DNA of 64,000 nucleotides from an uncultured Alphaproteobacteria bacterium (GTDB lineage: Bacteria; Pseudomonadota; Alphaproteobacteria; HIMB59), in the NCBI GenBank assembly GCA_902557145.1, contig CACDYZ010000005.1, forward strand, positions 1-64,000, given 5' to 3'. Under the pieces are notes generated by a model. That model was given only the letters and a program-made list of their open reading frames with translations, ran no database searches and had not been told where the DNA came from. A program made the translations under genes and the position numbers. Positions 43,978 through 54,512 of the stretch are shown here, in pieces (within the stretch, counting starts at the first letter, position 1; each line of letters opens with the position of its first letter).

Positions 43978-45762
43978 TTAATTGCTTACAAAGAAATTTG
44001 ACAATAATTTGATGTCATCAAATGAGGTATTCTTCCCCTCATTACTTCTCAGAGTGAATGATTTTGACTCAATTTCTTTTTCACCCATTACTAATGAGTA
44101 AGGTATTTTTTTGGAAACAGAGTTCCTAATCTTGTATCCTAATTTATTATCTGAGCTATCAACAATCGTCCTTACACCAAGTTGTTGAAGCTTTTCTTTT
44201 ATTTGATTGCTATGGTCAACAAATTTTTCAGATACTGGCAGTATTGCAAGTTGAATAGGTGTAACAAATAATGGAAGCCAGCCATTTGTATTTTCTAAAA
44301 TGATCGCTATGAACCTCTCTAATGAACCAACTACAGCACGATGTATCATTATAGGAACTTGATTTTTGTCATCCTTGTCTTTGTATTTAGCTCCTAATCT
44401 ATCTGGTAGATTAAAGTCAATTTGAATTGTGCCACATTGCCATTCACGTCCAAGAGAGTCTTCTAATGTATATTCTATTTTTGGTCCGTAAAATGCACCT
44501 TCTCCCTCTAATATATTAAATTCCTTGTTATTATCTTTTAAAACTTTTTTTAATTGATTTTCCGCATTATCCCAATTTTCTTGAGTGCCAATACTCTTTT
44601 CTGGACGAGTAGAAATATTATATTTAATCTTTTCAAACCCAAACTTCTTATAAACTCTCTCAATTAATTGAGTAGTCTCATTGCACACATCATAAATTTG
44701 ATCGCCAGAGCAAAATATATGTGCATCATCTTGGGTAAATCCTCTCACTCTAAATAATCCATTCAGAGCCCCTGAGGGTTCATATCTGTGACATTTACCA
44801 AATTCAGAATATCTCAGTGGCAAATCTTTATAAGTTATGAGTTGAGAATTAAATAACACTATATGACAGGGACAATTCATGGGCTTTAAAGCAAATGTCT
44901 TGTTATCTGTTTCGGACGTAAACATATTTTCTTTAAAATTGTCCCAGTGACCAGATTTTATCCAGAGTTCATTTGAAACTAACTCAGGTGTTTTTACTTC
45001 AAAATAGTTTAATTTTTGCTGCTCAGAGCGTATGTATTTCTCTATATTTTGATACAAAGTTAAACCTTTATCTTTCCAAAATACATTACCTGCGGATAAA
45101 TCAGTGAGTAGGAATAAACCCATATCTGTTCCCAATCTTCTATGATTTCTTTCTTTGGCTTCTTCTAAATTTTTTAAATATACTCTAAGCTCTTTTTCTG
45201 AATACCAAGCAGTTGCATAAATTCTTTGAAGCATTTTATTGGTGCTTATGCCTCTCCAATAAGCTCCTGAAACACTGGTTATCTTAAAGCTAGCATTATA
45301 ATCCTTTGTGCTTTTATGATGAGGTCCTTTGCAAAGATCTGTAAAATTATTCTGTTCATAAAGAGTTATTTCATCAGAGTTATCCAAATTATTGATAAGT
45401 TCTAACTTATATTTATTATCTTTAAAAATTTCTAAGGCTTCTTTTTTGGAAACAGCTTTTTTTAAAAAATCTCTTCCTTCTAAGAGTATTTCTCTCATTT
45501 TTTTTTCAATATTTTCTAAATCATCATCTGATAATGTACTCTCCATATCAAAATCATAATAAAAACCATTTTTTATAAACGGACCAATAGTTGGTTTTGC
45601 ATTCGGGAAAAGAGATATGACAGCTTCTGCTAAAATATGAGCCATATCGTGACGCATAATGTTTAAAGCATCCTCAGATTTATGTTTTATAGGAGTACTA
45701 TTTTCGACTTCAGTATCCCAATAATTATTATTTGAGTCTTTATATGCTACTACTTCACTCAT
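43978..45762 (-). CDS. thrS: threonyl-tRNA synthetase lacking the TGS domain
   Basis: Charges tRNA-Thr, 594 aa against about 640 usually. The protein opens at the linker (MSEVVAYKDSN) directly before the editing domain, with HDMAHILAEAV and DLCKGPH as editing zinc-site motifs, so the N-terminal TGS domain of about 60 aa is absent. The catalytic core is complete: KPMNCPCHI, RVRGFTQDDAHIFC, GEGAFYGPKIE and MIHRAVVGSLERF, plus anticodon domain. The upstream gene overlaps the start codon, leaving no room for a longer start. It overlaps hisI (ATGA). Confidence 0.94.
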   Translation of the reverse strand: MSEVVAYKDSNNNYWDTEVENSTPIKHKSEDALNIMRHDMAHILAEAVISLFPNAKPTIGPFIKNGFYYDFDMESTLSDDDLENIEKKMREILLEGRDFLKKAVSKKEALEIFKDNKYKLELINNLDNSDEITLYEQNNFTDLCKGPHHKSTKDYNASFKITSVSGAYWRGISTNKMLQRIYATAWYSEKELRVYLKNLEEAKERNHRRLGTDMGLFLLTDLSAGNVFWKDKGLTLYQNIEKYIRSEQQKLNYFEVKTPELVSNELWIKSGHWDNFKENMFTSETDNKTFALKPMNCPCHIVLFNSQLITYKDLPLRYSEFGKCHRYEPSGALNGLFRVRGFTQDDAHIFCSGDQIYDVCNETTQLIERVYKKFGFEKIKYNISTRPEKSIGTQENWDNAENQLKKVLKDNNKEFNILEGEGAFYGPKIEYTLEDSLGREWQCGTIQIDFNLPDRLGAKYKDKDDKNQVPIMIHRAVVGSLERFIAIILENTNGWLPLFVTPIQLAILPVSEKFVDHSNQIKEKLQQLGVRTIVDSSDNKLGYKIRNSVSKKIPYSLVMGEKEIESKSFTLRSNEGKNTSFDDIKLLSNFFVSN

Positions 45763-46091
45763 AATTCTAACTTTTTATAGAAACAACTTTTTGAACCTGT
45801 ATGACAGGCACCGTCTCCTTCAAGCTCTACTTCAAAAATTAGAGTATCGCTATCACAATCTGTATAAATATTAATTATATTGAGTTTGTTACCGGAGGTT
45901 TCACCTTTTTGCCATAATTTTTTTTTACTTCTGCTCCAAAAGTGAGCTTTTTTAGTTTCAATTGTCATTTGAATTGAATTTTGATTTGAATAAGCCAACA
46001 TAAGAATTTCATTTGTCGATTTCTCTTGAGCTATTGTAGGTATTAGCCCATCAGAATTAAAAACTAGTTGATTTATGTTGAAATTTTCCAA
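45759..46091 (-). CDS. hisI: phosphoribosyl-AMP cyclohydrolase (stand-alone HisI)
   Basis: Third step of histidine synthesis, 110 aa. KKAHFWSRSKKKLWQKGETSGN is the substrate loop (about 48-69), and IYTDCDSDTLIFEVE then GACHTGSKSCFYK give the metal-binding Asp and Cys residues. It has no HisE domain, as in other alphaproteobacteria. It forms a two-gene operon with thrS. Confidence 0.93.
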   Translation of the reverse strand: MENFNINQLVFNSDGLIPTIAQEKSTNEILMLAYSNQNSIQMTIETKKAHFWSRSKKKLWQKGETSGNKLNIINIYTDCDSDTLIFEVELEGDGACHTGSKSCFYKKLEL

Positions 46092-46136
46092 TGTCTTGAT
46101 TTTTAATGATTTTTACTTTTATTAAAGTATTTTTCA

Positions 46137-47084
46137 ATGAATAAAAGAATTTTTTCGATGAATTATTATTTAGCACCAATGATGGGATACACCGACTGCT
46201 ATTTCAGAAGTTTAATAGAAAATATTTATGGAAATCGTGTTCTTACTTTCTCTGAAATGATTGTTGATAAAGCAATTATTCATAATGAGATTAAAACAAT
46301 TAGTAAGCATTTTTTAGAAAAAAATAAAAGCGCTATACAAATTGCTGGTTCAGATCCTCAAGAAATTAAAAGAACAATAAATATTTTAAATCGGATAGAT
46401 ATCATAAAACACGTCAATTTCAATTTAGGATGCCCAAGTTCAAGAGTGCAAGAAAATATGCTAGGTCTTGCATTAACTCAAAATTACGACTTGGTAAAAA
46501 AATGCTTATTTGAATTAATCAACTACAAACATGAAGTGTCAGTAAAATGTAGATTGGGATTAGGAATGAATGAAGATAAGAATTATATTTTCAGTTATCT
46601 AAATCTTTTTAAAGATATAGGAATTAAAAAAGTTTTTATTCATTGTAGAAATGGTGTTTTAAATTTAGATACAAAGAAAAATAGAACAATTCCACAAATT
46701 AACTATGAATTATTTTTGGAGTGTTCAAAAAAATTTCCTGAAATGGAGCTAATTCCTAATGGTGAGGTAAATGATTTAGAAACTTTTAACTCTTTCAAAT
46801 CAAAAAATATTAATAAATACATGATTGGTAGGCAGTTTGCTAAAGATGCACTTTTTTTAGAAAAGTTAAAACTTGAAAAAATCAATGATAAGACCTCTTT
46901 AGTTTTAGATTCAATTAAAGAATTAGATAACTATAAGTATTTAAATATTAATTTACTTAAAAAAAGTTTGTTCACATTAATTAATAACATATCAAATTCT
47001 AAAGGTATAAAAAAAGATATTTCTATAATAGACAACACAAAAGATCTACTTAATTACATTGAAAGGAAAATTATTTGGACTTAG
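46137..47084 (+). CDS. dusA: tRNA-dihydrouridine synthase (DusA-like)
   Basis: FMN enzyme reducing uridines in tRNA D-loops, 315 aa. APMMGYTDCYFR, YGNRVLTFSEMIVD, and FNLGCPSSRVQENMLG with the active-site Cys. The loop HCRNGVLNLDTKKNR then TIPQINYE follows the DusA pattern, not DusB or DusC. Two possible starts (46137 and MNYYLAPMM at 46158) differ by 7 residues. Confidence 0.88.
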   Translation: MNKRIFSMNYYLAPMMGYTDCYFRSLIENIYGNRVLTFSEMIVDKAIIHNEIKTISKHFLEKNKSAIQIAGSDPQEIKRTINILNRIDIIKHVNFNLGCPSSRVQENMLGLALTQNYDLVKKCLFELINYKHEVSVKCRLGLGMNEDKNYIFSYLNLFKDIGIKKVFIHCRNGVLNLDTKKNRTIPQINYELFLECSKKFPEMELIPNGEVNDLETFNSFKSKNINKYMIGRQFAKDALFLEKLKLEKINDKTSLVLDSIKELDNYKYLNINLLKKSLFTLINNISNSKGIKKDISIIDNTKDLLNYIERKIIWT

Positions 47085-49405
47085 AGAATTTATATAAATA
47101 CTCTTCTTTTTTATCTAAATACAATTATCTAAATAAATCTTATGAAGTTAGCAATATTGATTTAAAACAAATTTTAAATCACTACAAAAATAATATTCAA
47201 AAATATTATATCTCTCAATCTTCTCACTCACTTAATATAAATATTTTAAAAAATGAATTAATATATTTAATTTTTATTTCTATTCACTCTGATTTAATTT
47301 CCCAATCAGTTGGCTCAAGATTATGGTCTTTATTATGTAAAAATATTTTAAGTAGGATTATTAATTCTCACATCTCAAAATCTTTTAATGTAGGTTTAAA
47401 AAAATATTATTTCATTTTAGGAATGGGAAAAATAGGAGTAAAAGATTTAAATTTTGCTTCTGATATTGATTTAATTATATTTTATGATTCTAAAAATAGT
47501 CCAGTTAAAATTGAAGAATTTAATAAATCTATAAAGAGATTAATTAGTGATATTTCAAATGTATCAGATAAATTTTTTCATAAAATTGACCTGAGATTAA
47601 GACCAGATTTTGGCAATTCCTTGATTGTTTCTGATATAGACCAGGCAATTGATTATTACACTTCTGTTGGGAGAAATTGGGAAAGACTTGCTTTTCATAG
47701 ATCTAATTTTTTGTGTGGAGATGTTCAAAAATATTTTTTATTTAAAGACGCTATAAAAAGTTTTTTATTTCGGAGATCTTTTGATTACTACGCCATAGAT
47801 GAAATTAAGAAACTTTTTGCTTCTTCCAATGACCAAAAGAAACTCGACATAAAAAAATCTTATGGATTTATAAGATCATGTGAAAATATTATCCATTTTA
47901 ATCAACTTATATGGTCAGGTAAGATAAATTCTTTAAAAGAAAGCAATATACATAAATTATTTATTAATCTTCAATCTCATGAGAATATAATCTCCTATGA
48001 TGATTTGAAAAGTATCAGTGACGCTTATTATTATTTTCGTAAGATTGAGAACTATCTACATATTAAACAAAATACATTTCAAAACTTATTAGGTTCTGAA
48101 GAGAACTATTTAAAGGCAATTTTAGGTAATTATTTAATAACAATAGAGAGACATAAGTTAAATATTCAAAAAATTTATCAACGTTTATTTTTTCCAAAAA
48201 TTAATATAGAAAAATTTAATCCTGATAAATTTAGCTTATCAAGTCAAAAAACAATTACGAACCTCATCAAGCGTGCAGAAAAGATTAACAGTTCTGAAAC
48301 TGTAAAAAACGATTATTTAGAGTCCATTTCAAGACTAATTAATATCTTATCAAAACACAATAAGCGTGATGATTTGATTTTAAAATTTGATTACTTAATT
48401 AATTATTATAAATCAGGAGTTCATTTAACTGCTTTATATAAATACAATAATAAGTTATTTCCAGAATTAATTTTTATTTTTGAAAATTCCCCAAAATTAA
48501 CAAATCTAATATACAAAAATAATTTTTTAATAGAGTCTTTAGTATATTTTTTTAACTATGGCATACCCAAATTTAAATTAAAAGAATACTCAGATAATTT
48601 TGATTTAGATTTAAAAAAATCAATACAAGATATTTATGAAATTTTATTTCTTTTAGACTATTTGTTACTTTCAAAGAAAATTTCAAATAGTGATTTTCTT
48701 AATAAAAGAAACATAGCTGTAAGAAAGTTTATTTTTTATATATTCGAACTTGTAAAAAATGATTATTTATCTAGTAGAGGCAATATTATCTCAGACCTAA
48801 CCCCAATTTTATTTGGAAGTTATGGTATTAAAAAAGCTACTAATTTCTCAGATTTAGACATTTTTTTTATATACCAATCAAAGGAAAATAATCATTTAGA
48901 TAACATAAAAATAGTTAGAAGATTTTACTCTATTATTAAGCAATATATCGATTCAAATATATTAATCATAGATGATAGGAATAAACCTTTTGATAGAGAC
49001 TCAGATCAGGTTATTAATATAGAGATTTTTTTTTCTTTTTATGAAACTACTATCGAGCCATTTCATAAATTATCTTTTTTAAAAATATATCCATTAACAA
49101 ATAATCTTACATTGGCTAAATATTTCAATAAAATGAAAAGAAAAATTATTACTAATTTCTCTAAGATAGATGAAGACTATCTTCTAAAAATTATAGATAT
49201 CAAAAATCCCATACAAAATACCAAAGATCTTTTTCAAATTTATAAAATTTTTGAGGACTTATGCTATATCAATAAAAAAAAATTTTTATGTATTGATAAG
49301 ATTATGAAACTTAGAGAGTTACTTATGATTAATGAATTAACTGGTAGCCCATCTAATATTAATAATAAGCAATATTTAGATGAGCTACTCTTAAAATTAA
49401 ATTAA
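47075..49405 (+). CDS. glnE: glutamine synthetase adenylyltransferase/deadenylylase
   Basis: Bifunctional regulator of GlnA, 776 aa, short compared with about 940-980 in most proteobacteria. Both nucleotidyltransferase domains are present: GMGKIGVKDLNFASDIDLIIFYD (split near 107-130) in the first half and FGSYGIKKATNFSDLDIFF near 585. The loss therefore lies in linker and helical regions. The start is TTG at 47075, overlapping dusA. It is convergent with glnA and overlaps it by 4 bp; GlnA carries the target Tyr. Confidence 0.9.
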   Translation: MDLENLYKYSSFLSKYNYLNKSYEVSNIDLKQILNHYKNNIQKYYISQSSHSLNINILKNELIYLIFISIHSDLISQSVGSRLWSLLCKNILSRIINSHISKSFNVGLKKYYFILGMGKIGVKDLNFASDIDLIIFYDSKNSPVKIEEFNKSIKRLISDISNVSDKFFHKIDLRLRPDFGNSLIVSDIDQAIDYYTSVGRNWERLAFHRSNFLCGDVQKYFLFKDAIKSFLFRRSFDYYAIDEIKKLFASSNDQKKLDIKKSYGFIRSCENIIHFNQLIWSGKINSLKESNIHKLFINLQSHENIISYDDLKSISDAYYYFRKIENYLHIKQNTFQNLLGSEENYLKAILGNYLITIERHKLNIQKIYQRLFFPKINIEKFNPDKFSLSSQKTITNLIKRAEKINSSETVKNDYLESISRLINILSKHNKRDDLILKFDYLINYYKSGVHLTALYKYNNKLFPELIFIFENSPKLTNLIYKNNFLIESLVYFFNYGIPKFKLKEYSDNFDLDLKKSIQDIYEILFLLDYLLLSKKISNSDFLNKRNIAVRKFIFYIFELVKNDYLSSRGNIISDLTPILFGSYGIKKATNFSDLDIFFIYQSKENNHLDNIKIVRRFYSIIKQYIDSNILIIDDRNKPFDRDSDQVINIEIFFSFYETTIEPFHKLSFLKIYPLTNNLTLAKYFNKMKRKIITNFSKIDEDYLLKIIDIKNPIQNTKDLFQIYKIFEDLCYINKKKFLCIDKIMKLRELLMINELTGSPSNINNKQYLDELLLKLN

Positions 49406-50817
49406 TAGTCGTAATATAAATCGTACTCTTTTGGAGTAACTACTAGTTTATTCGGCTCTATTTCTTCTTCTCTCTTGTATTCAATATATGACTCGATTAA
49501 GTCTTTAGTAAAAACATTACCATCAAGTAAATACTCGTGGTTTGCCTCCAAATTATTAATCGCTTCTTCAAGAGTTGCAGGAACTTCTTTTACTTTAGCT
49601 TGTTCTTCTGCAGGTAGGTCATAAAGATTTTTATCCATTGGCTCACCTGGGTCTATTCGATTTTTGATACCATCTAGCCCTGCCATTACCATAGCTGAAA
49701 AAGCTAAGTATGGGTTAGCTGTTGCGTCTGGACATCTAAATTCTACTCTTTTAGCTTTAGGTGAGGGAGAGTAAGCGGGAATTCTACAAATAGCACTTCT
49801 GTTTCTATTTGAGTAAGCAAGTTTTACTGGAGCCTCATAACCTGGGACTAGTCTTTTAAATGAATTTATTGTTGGATTTGTAAATGCTAATAATGAGGGT
49901 GCATGTTTTAGTAATCCACCAATATAAAACTTAGCTTCATCACTTAAGTTAGCATACCCGCTATCTGCATAAAATATTGGCTTACCATTTGACCAAATAC
50001 TTTGGTGACAGTGCATACCTGAGCCATTATCGTTTGATAGCGGTTTAGGCATAAAAGTTGCACTCAGACCATTACTTTTTGCAGTGTTTCTTACAACATA
50101 TTTATATTTTTGAAGATCATCAGCATGGGAGAGTAATGTATCAAACCTTAAATCAATTTCTTGCTGTCCAGCGGTAGCAACTTCATGATGTTGAGCTTCC
50201 ACATTCATTCCAATTGATACCATATGATTAACCATTTCGGACCTTACATCTTGCATAGTGTCATGAGGAGGACAGGGGAAGTAACCACCCTTATTTCTTA
50301 CATGATAACCTAAGTTAGGTCTTTCATCGGAGCCTTTATTCCAAATAGCTTCTCCTGAGTCTACTGAGAAAAATGAGTTACTTGGATCGGTTGATATTCT
50401 TACGTCATTAAAAAGAAAAAATTCTGCTTCTGCACCAAAAAATATACTATCACCAATACCAGAGCTTTTTACAAACTCCTCTGCTTTTTTTGCGACATAT
50501 CTTGGATCTTTATCATATTTTTGACCTGTGATTGGATCTTGAATATCACAAATTAGAACGAGTGTAGGATCTGTAAAGAATGGATCTACAAATGCAGTTT
50601 CTATATCTGGAATTAATATCATATCACTTGCTTCAATTGACTGAAAACATCTTATAGATGAGCCGTCGAAACCGATGCCTTCTTCAAAAACATCCATTTC
50701 AAAAGTATTTATGTGATTTGAAAAGTGATGCCAAGTACCTAGTGGATCGGTAAATCTGAAATCAATATACTTAATTCCATTCTCATCGATCATTTTTTGT
50801 AATGATTTTTTGTCCAT
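49402..50817 (-). CDS. glnA: glutamine synthetase type I
   Basis: Main ammonia-assimilating enzyme, 471 aa. Canonical sites are all present: FRFTDPLGTWHH with the ammonium Asp, GAEAEFFLF, HHEVATAGQQEIDLRF, GSGMHCHQSIW, NRNRSAICRIP and RVEFRCPD. The adenylylation loop NLYDLPAEEQ near residue 400 carries the target Tyr for GlnE, whose gene is adjacent. Downstream of glnB in the same operon with 39 bp between. Confidence 0.97.
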   Translation of the reverse strand: MDKKSLQKMIDENGIKYIDFRFTDPLGTWHHFSNHINTFEMDVFEEGIGFDGSSIRCFQSIEASDMILIPDIETAFVDPFFTDPTLVLICDIQDPITGQKYDKDPRYVAKKAEEFVKSSGIGDSIFFGAEAEFFLFNDVRISTDPSNSFFSVDSGEAIWNKGSDERPNLGYHVRNKGGYFPCPPHDTMQDVRSEMVNHMVSIGMNVEAQHHEVATAGQQEIDLRFDTLLSHADDLQKYKYVVRNTAKSNGLSATFMPKPLSNDNGSGMHCHQSIWSNGKPIFYADSGYANLSDEAKFYIGGLLKHAPSLLAFTNPTINSFKRLVPGYEAPVKLAYSNRNRSAICRIPAYSPSPKAKRVEFRCPDATANPYLAFSAMVMAGLDGIKNRIDPGEPMDKNLYDLPAEEQAKVKEVPATLEEAINNLEANHEYLLDGNVFTKDLIESYIEYKREEEIEPNKLVVTPKEYDLYYDY

Positions 50818-50856
50818 TTAATATCCTCCTAAATTGTTAACTTGGTAAAATAAAAA

Positions 50857-51255
<399 letters not shown>

Positions 51256-51260
51256 TTTTT

Positions 51261-51338
51261 GGCGGGTGTAGCTCAGTTGGTTAGAGCGCCGGTTTGTGGT
51301 ACCGGAGGTCGGGGGTTCAAGTCCCCTTACTCGCCCCA
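51261..51338 (+). tRNA. tRNA-His (GTG)
   Basis: A cloverleaf with anticodon loop TTTGTGG. The His-specific extra G(-1) at 51261 can pair with C73 at 51335, and CCA is encoded at 51336-51338. The acceptor stem GCGGGTG / TACTCGC contains two G-T wobbles. The TAGCTCAG D-arm and GGTTCAAGT T-loop are canonical. Confidence 0.96.
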
Positions 51339-51344
51339 ATTTGT

Positions 51345-51426
51345 GCGCCAGTGGCGGAATGGTAGACGCGCTGGTCTTAGGAACCAGTGGGCAACCGTGG
51401 GGGTTCGAGTCCCTCCTGGCGCACCA
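51345..51426 (+). tRNA. tRNA-Leu (TAG)
   Basis: A class II tRNA. Acceptor GCGCCAG / CTGGCGC, anticodon stem CTGGT / ACCAG with loop CTTAGGA (anticodon TAG), a short variable arm, T-loop GGTTCGAGT, and encoded ACCA end at 51426. It follows tRNA-His by 6 bp, and trigger factor starts 15 bp later, so the three may share a transcript. Confidence 0.95.
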
Positions 51427-51441
51427 AGAAACAAGAAAAAA

Positions 51442-52668
51442 ATGGATTATAAAAATATAGAAAAAAATAGTTACAAATCCTCCTTTGAGGTGTCTCTAGA
51501 TCAAGACGCAATAAGTAAAATTATCGATCAAAAGATTTTAGATAAGCAACCCACTTTTGAAATAGCAGGTTTTAGAAAGGGAAAGGTGCCTATTAATATA
51601 ATAAAATCTAAGATCGGCCCTCAAATTGAAAATGAAGTACTAAACGATGAAATTTCAAAAAAAATTAACACAATCAGTGAAAAGGAAAAAATTCAATCTC
51701 TAGTTCAGCCCGATGTGAGTTTTAAAGACTCTTACAATTTTTCTTTAGCCTTTTATTTGAAACCAGAAATTAAATTGGATGAGTTAAAAGAAAGTGAAAT
51801 TGAAAAAGTTACATCAGAAGTAACTAAAAAAGATATTGATGATTTTAGAGAAAAGGTCAGAAAAGAATATTATTCTTTGGAGAGCATAGATATATCAGAT
51901 GATAATTCTGTAGTTGATTTTGAAATACTAAACTTTGAGGAAGAACAAAAGAAATTATTTACTCAAAAAGAGGTAAGGGTTGATTTAAATACCCAAACAA
52001 AAGAAGAAATATTTATAGATTTAAAGAAAGCTCTATTAAAAATTAAAAACAAATCTGATTTTAGTTTTACTGCAAAGGGAACAAAAATAGAGGCGAAAAT
52101 AAAAGATATTAATAAAAAGATTTATCCAAAAAATGATGAAGAATTAATAAAAATTTTAAAATTAAATTCTACTCAAGAATTAAATGATAAAATCGATAAT
52201 AAATTAAAAGAGGATATGAATTATCTTCAAAAGGAATTTTTTATTGAAAACCTCCTTAAAGTTTTATCTGAGAAAAAAAAGATAGATATTAATGATGAAG
52301 TTGTAAATTTAGAACTCAAAAGAAAATATCAAATTGACCTATCTTCAATGAAAGATGAACACAAAGAGAGAATTGAAAGTTTAAAAAAACTTACAAGTGA
52401 GAATATACAAAAAGATGTATTATTTTCAGAATTGGTTAAATTCTTAAATGTGAAAGTTGATCAAAATGAATTACAACAATATATTCAAAAATACTATGGT
52501 GAAAAAATTGATCAGAGAACAGCTGAGACTGCTTACGGAACTCTATTAAGAAATAAAATAGCAGATGAGTCTATGAAAACTTTCAAAATCAAAGAAACTA
52601 AGTTAAGTTTAGAACAGTTAATGAAAAAAGGATCTCAAAATCATGAATCTGGTACCCATAGTCATTGA
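51442..52668 (+). CDS. tig: trigger factor
   Basis: Ribosome-bound chaperone and peptidyl-prolyl isomerase, 408 aa. The ribosome-docking signature [17 protein letters not shown] lies at about 42-58. A reduced isomerase domain ([18 protein letters not shown]) and a long helical C-terminal arm follow. The frame is open upstream through both tRNAs, but ATG 51442 is the correct start. It overlaps clpP by 26 bp, with the clpP ribosome-binding site inside tig. Confidence 0.92.
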   Translation: MDYKNIEKNSYKSSFEVSLDQDAISKIIDQKILDKQPTFEIAGFRKGKVPINIIKSKIGPQIENEVLNDEISKKINTISEKEKIQSLVQPDVSFKDSYNFSLAFYLKPEIKLDELKESEIEKVTSEVTKKDIDDFREKVRKEYYSLESIDISDDNSVVDFEILNFEEEQKKLFTQKEVRVDLNTQTKEEIFIDLKKALLKIKNKSDFSFTAKGTKIEAKIKDINKKIYPKNDEELIKILKLNSTQELNDKIDNKLKEDMNYLQKEFFIENLLKVLSEKKKIDINDEVVNLELKRKYQIDLSSMKDEHKERIESLKKLTSENIQKDVLFSELVKFLNVKVDQNELQQYIQKYYGEKIDQRTAETAYGTLLRNKIADESMKTFKIKETKLSLEQLMKKGSQNHESGTHSH

Positions 52669-53233
52669 ACAATCTGGGAAAGGAGAAAGATCATTTGATA
52701 TTTTCTCCAGACTACTTAGAGAAAGAATAATCTTTCTTACAGGCCCAATTAATGATGAAACTGCCTCATTAATATGTGCTCAACTATTATTTCTAGAGTC
52801 TGAAAATCCAGAGGAACCTATTAATTTATATATAAATTCACCTGGTGGACTGGTTACGGCTGGCTTAGCCATGTATGACACAATGCAATATATTAAATGC
52901 CCCGTTCATACAGTTTGTATAGGACAAGCTGCTTCTGCGGGTTCACTGATACTTGCGGCTGGTAAAGAGGGAAATAGATATGCCTTGCCTCATGCTAAAA
53001 TTATGATCCATCAACCATCAGGTGGTTTTTCAGGGCAAGCTAGTGATATTAAAATTCACGCTGAAGAAATTTTAAAAACAAAAAAAAGACTCAACGAAAT
53101 TTACCAAAAACACACCAATATTAGTATTAGTGAAATCGAGAAGGCAATGGAGAGAGATAGATTCTTTGACCCAGAGGAGGCTCAAAAATTTGGTTTGATT
53201 GATAAAGTTATAACTACTAGAATTGAAAAATAA
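52643..53233 (+). CDS. clpP: ATP-dependent Clp protease proteolytic subunit
   Basis: A 196-aa serine peptidase. Catalytic Ser is in [13 protein letters not shown] (near 96), His in [13 protein letters not shown] (near 121), and Asp near 170. The N-terminal [22 protein letters not shown] is the axial-pore loop. It forms a barrel with the ClpX encoded 2 bp downstream. Confidence 0.97.
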   Translation: MNLVPIVIEQSGKGERSFDIFSRLLRERIIFLTGPINDETASLICAQLLFLESENPEEPINLYINSPGGLVTAGLAMYDTMQYIKCPVHTVCIGQAASAGSLILAAGKEGNRYALPHAKIMIHQPSGGFSGQASDIKIHAEEILKTKKRLNEIYQKHTNISISEIEKAMERDRFFDPEEAQKFGLIDKVITTRIEK

Positions 53234-53235
53234 AT

Positions 53236-54489
53236 ATGTCTGATGAAAAAATAACTTCTGCTAATAGCTCTGATAAAAAAATATCATGTTCTTTTTGTGG
53301 TAAAAGCCAAGAAGAAGTAAAAAAACTAATAGCTGGACCCAATGTTTATATTTGTAATGAATGTGTAGTCCTATGTAAGGATATACTTGTTGAAGACGAT
53401 AAAATCGATACAAAGAAAAAATTTGAAATACCAAAACCTAGTGAGATTTATGATTATCTTGATGATCATATAATTGGTCAAGATCATGCAAAGAAAATAT
53501 TGTCTGTCTCTGTATACAATCACTACAAAAGAGTTCAAAATCCTTCAAAGGACATTGAAATATCTAAATCAAACATATTATTAATTGGACCTACAGGATG
53601 TGGTAAAACTCTTCTTGCACAAACTTTAGCAAAATTTTTAAATGTTCCTTTTACAATTGCAGACGCTACTACTCTTACTGAGGCTGGATATGTTGGTGAA
53701 GATGTTGAAAATATTATTTTAAGATTACTTCAACAATGTGATTATGATGTGTCTTTAGCGCAAAAAGGTATCGTCTACATCGATGAAATTGATAAAGTTG
53801 GAAGAAAAAGTGAGAATCCCTCAATAACTAGAGATGTTTCCGGAGAGGGTGTTCAGCAAGCTCTTTTAAAAATTATTGAAGGCACTACTGCAAGTGTGCC
53901 TCCGCAAGGTGGAAGGAAACACCCACAACAAGAGTTTCTTCAAGTTGATACTAAAAATATATTGTTTGTTTGTGGCGGTGCCTTTGAGGGTGTAGATAAA
54001 ATTATAAAAAATCGTGTTAATAAAAAGTCTATAGGCTTTAATAAATCAGTTAATCAGGACCAGCCAATGACAGCTCAACTTGAAAACGATGATTTAATTA
54101 AATTTGGACTTATTCCCGAATTGGTTGGACGACTTCCTGTTAGCGCCAGCCTTAACGAGTTATCTTTAGAGGATTTAAAAGAAATACTTACCAAACCAAA
54201 AAATGCTATTTCTAAGCAATACAAAGCACTTTTTTCTTTTGAAGGTGTGGAATTTGAAATAACTGAGGATGGAAGGGAGCAAATAGCTCAATTAGCAGTA
54301 GAGAAAAAAATTGGAGCTAGAGGACTTAGGTCAATCATGGAAAAGTTACTTCTAGATTGTATGTTCGATATCCCGGATAAAGATTCTGTGGATAAGGTCG
54401 TTTTGAGCAAAGAGTCAGTAATCTCAAATAATCCAATAATCGTATACAAAGAAAAAGCTAAAATAAAAAAAAAAGTGGGTGAAAATTAA
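53236..54489 (+). CDS. clpX: Clp protease ATPase subunit ClpX
   Basis: A 417-aa AAA+ unfoldase. N-terminal zinc domain CSFCGK then [10 protein letters not shown], Walker [13 protein letters not shown] near 111, pore loop GYVGEDVE, Walker [11 protein letters not shown], and C-terminal LVGRLPVSA and [10 protein letters not shown]. Feeds ClpP, in the standard clpP-clpX-lon order. Confidence 0.97.
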   Translation: MSDEKITSANSSDKKISCSFCGKSQEEVKKLIAGPNVYICNECVVLCKDILVEDDKIDTKKKFEIPKPSEIYDYLDDHIIGQDHAKKILSVSVYNHYKRVQNPSKDIEISKSNILLIGPTGCGKTLLAQTLAKFLNVPFTIADATTLTEAGYVGEDVENIILRLLQQCDYDVSLAQKGIVYIDEIDKVGRKSENPSITRDVSGEGVQQALLKIIEGTTASVPPQGGRKHPQQEFLQVDTKNILFVCGGAFEGVDKIIKNRVNKKSIGFNKSVNQDQPMTAQLENDDLIKFGLIPELVGRLPVSASLNELSLEDLKEILTKPKNAISKQYKALFSFEGVEFEITEDGREQIAQLAVEKKIGARGLRSIMEKLLLDCMFDIPDKDSVDKVVLSKESVISNNPIIVYKEKAKIKKKVGEN

Positions 54490-54512
54490 AAATTCCTCAC
54501 TATCTTAATAGT

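Noticed and set aside
51259-51441. Long N-terminal extension of trigger factor
   Set aside because: The open frame runs through tRNA-His and tRNA-Leu; the real start is ATG 51442.
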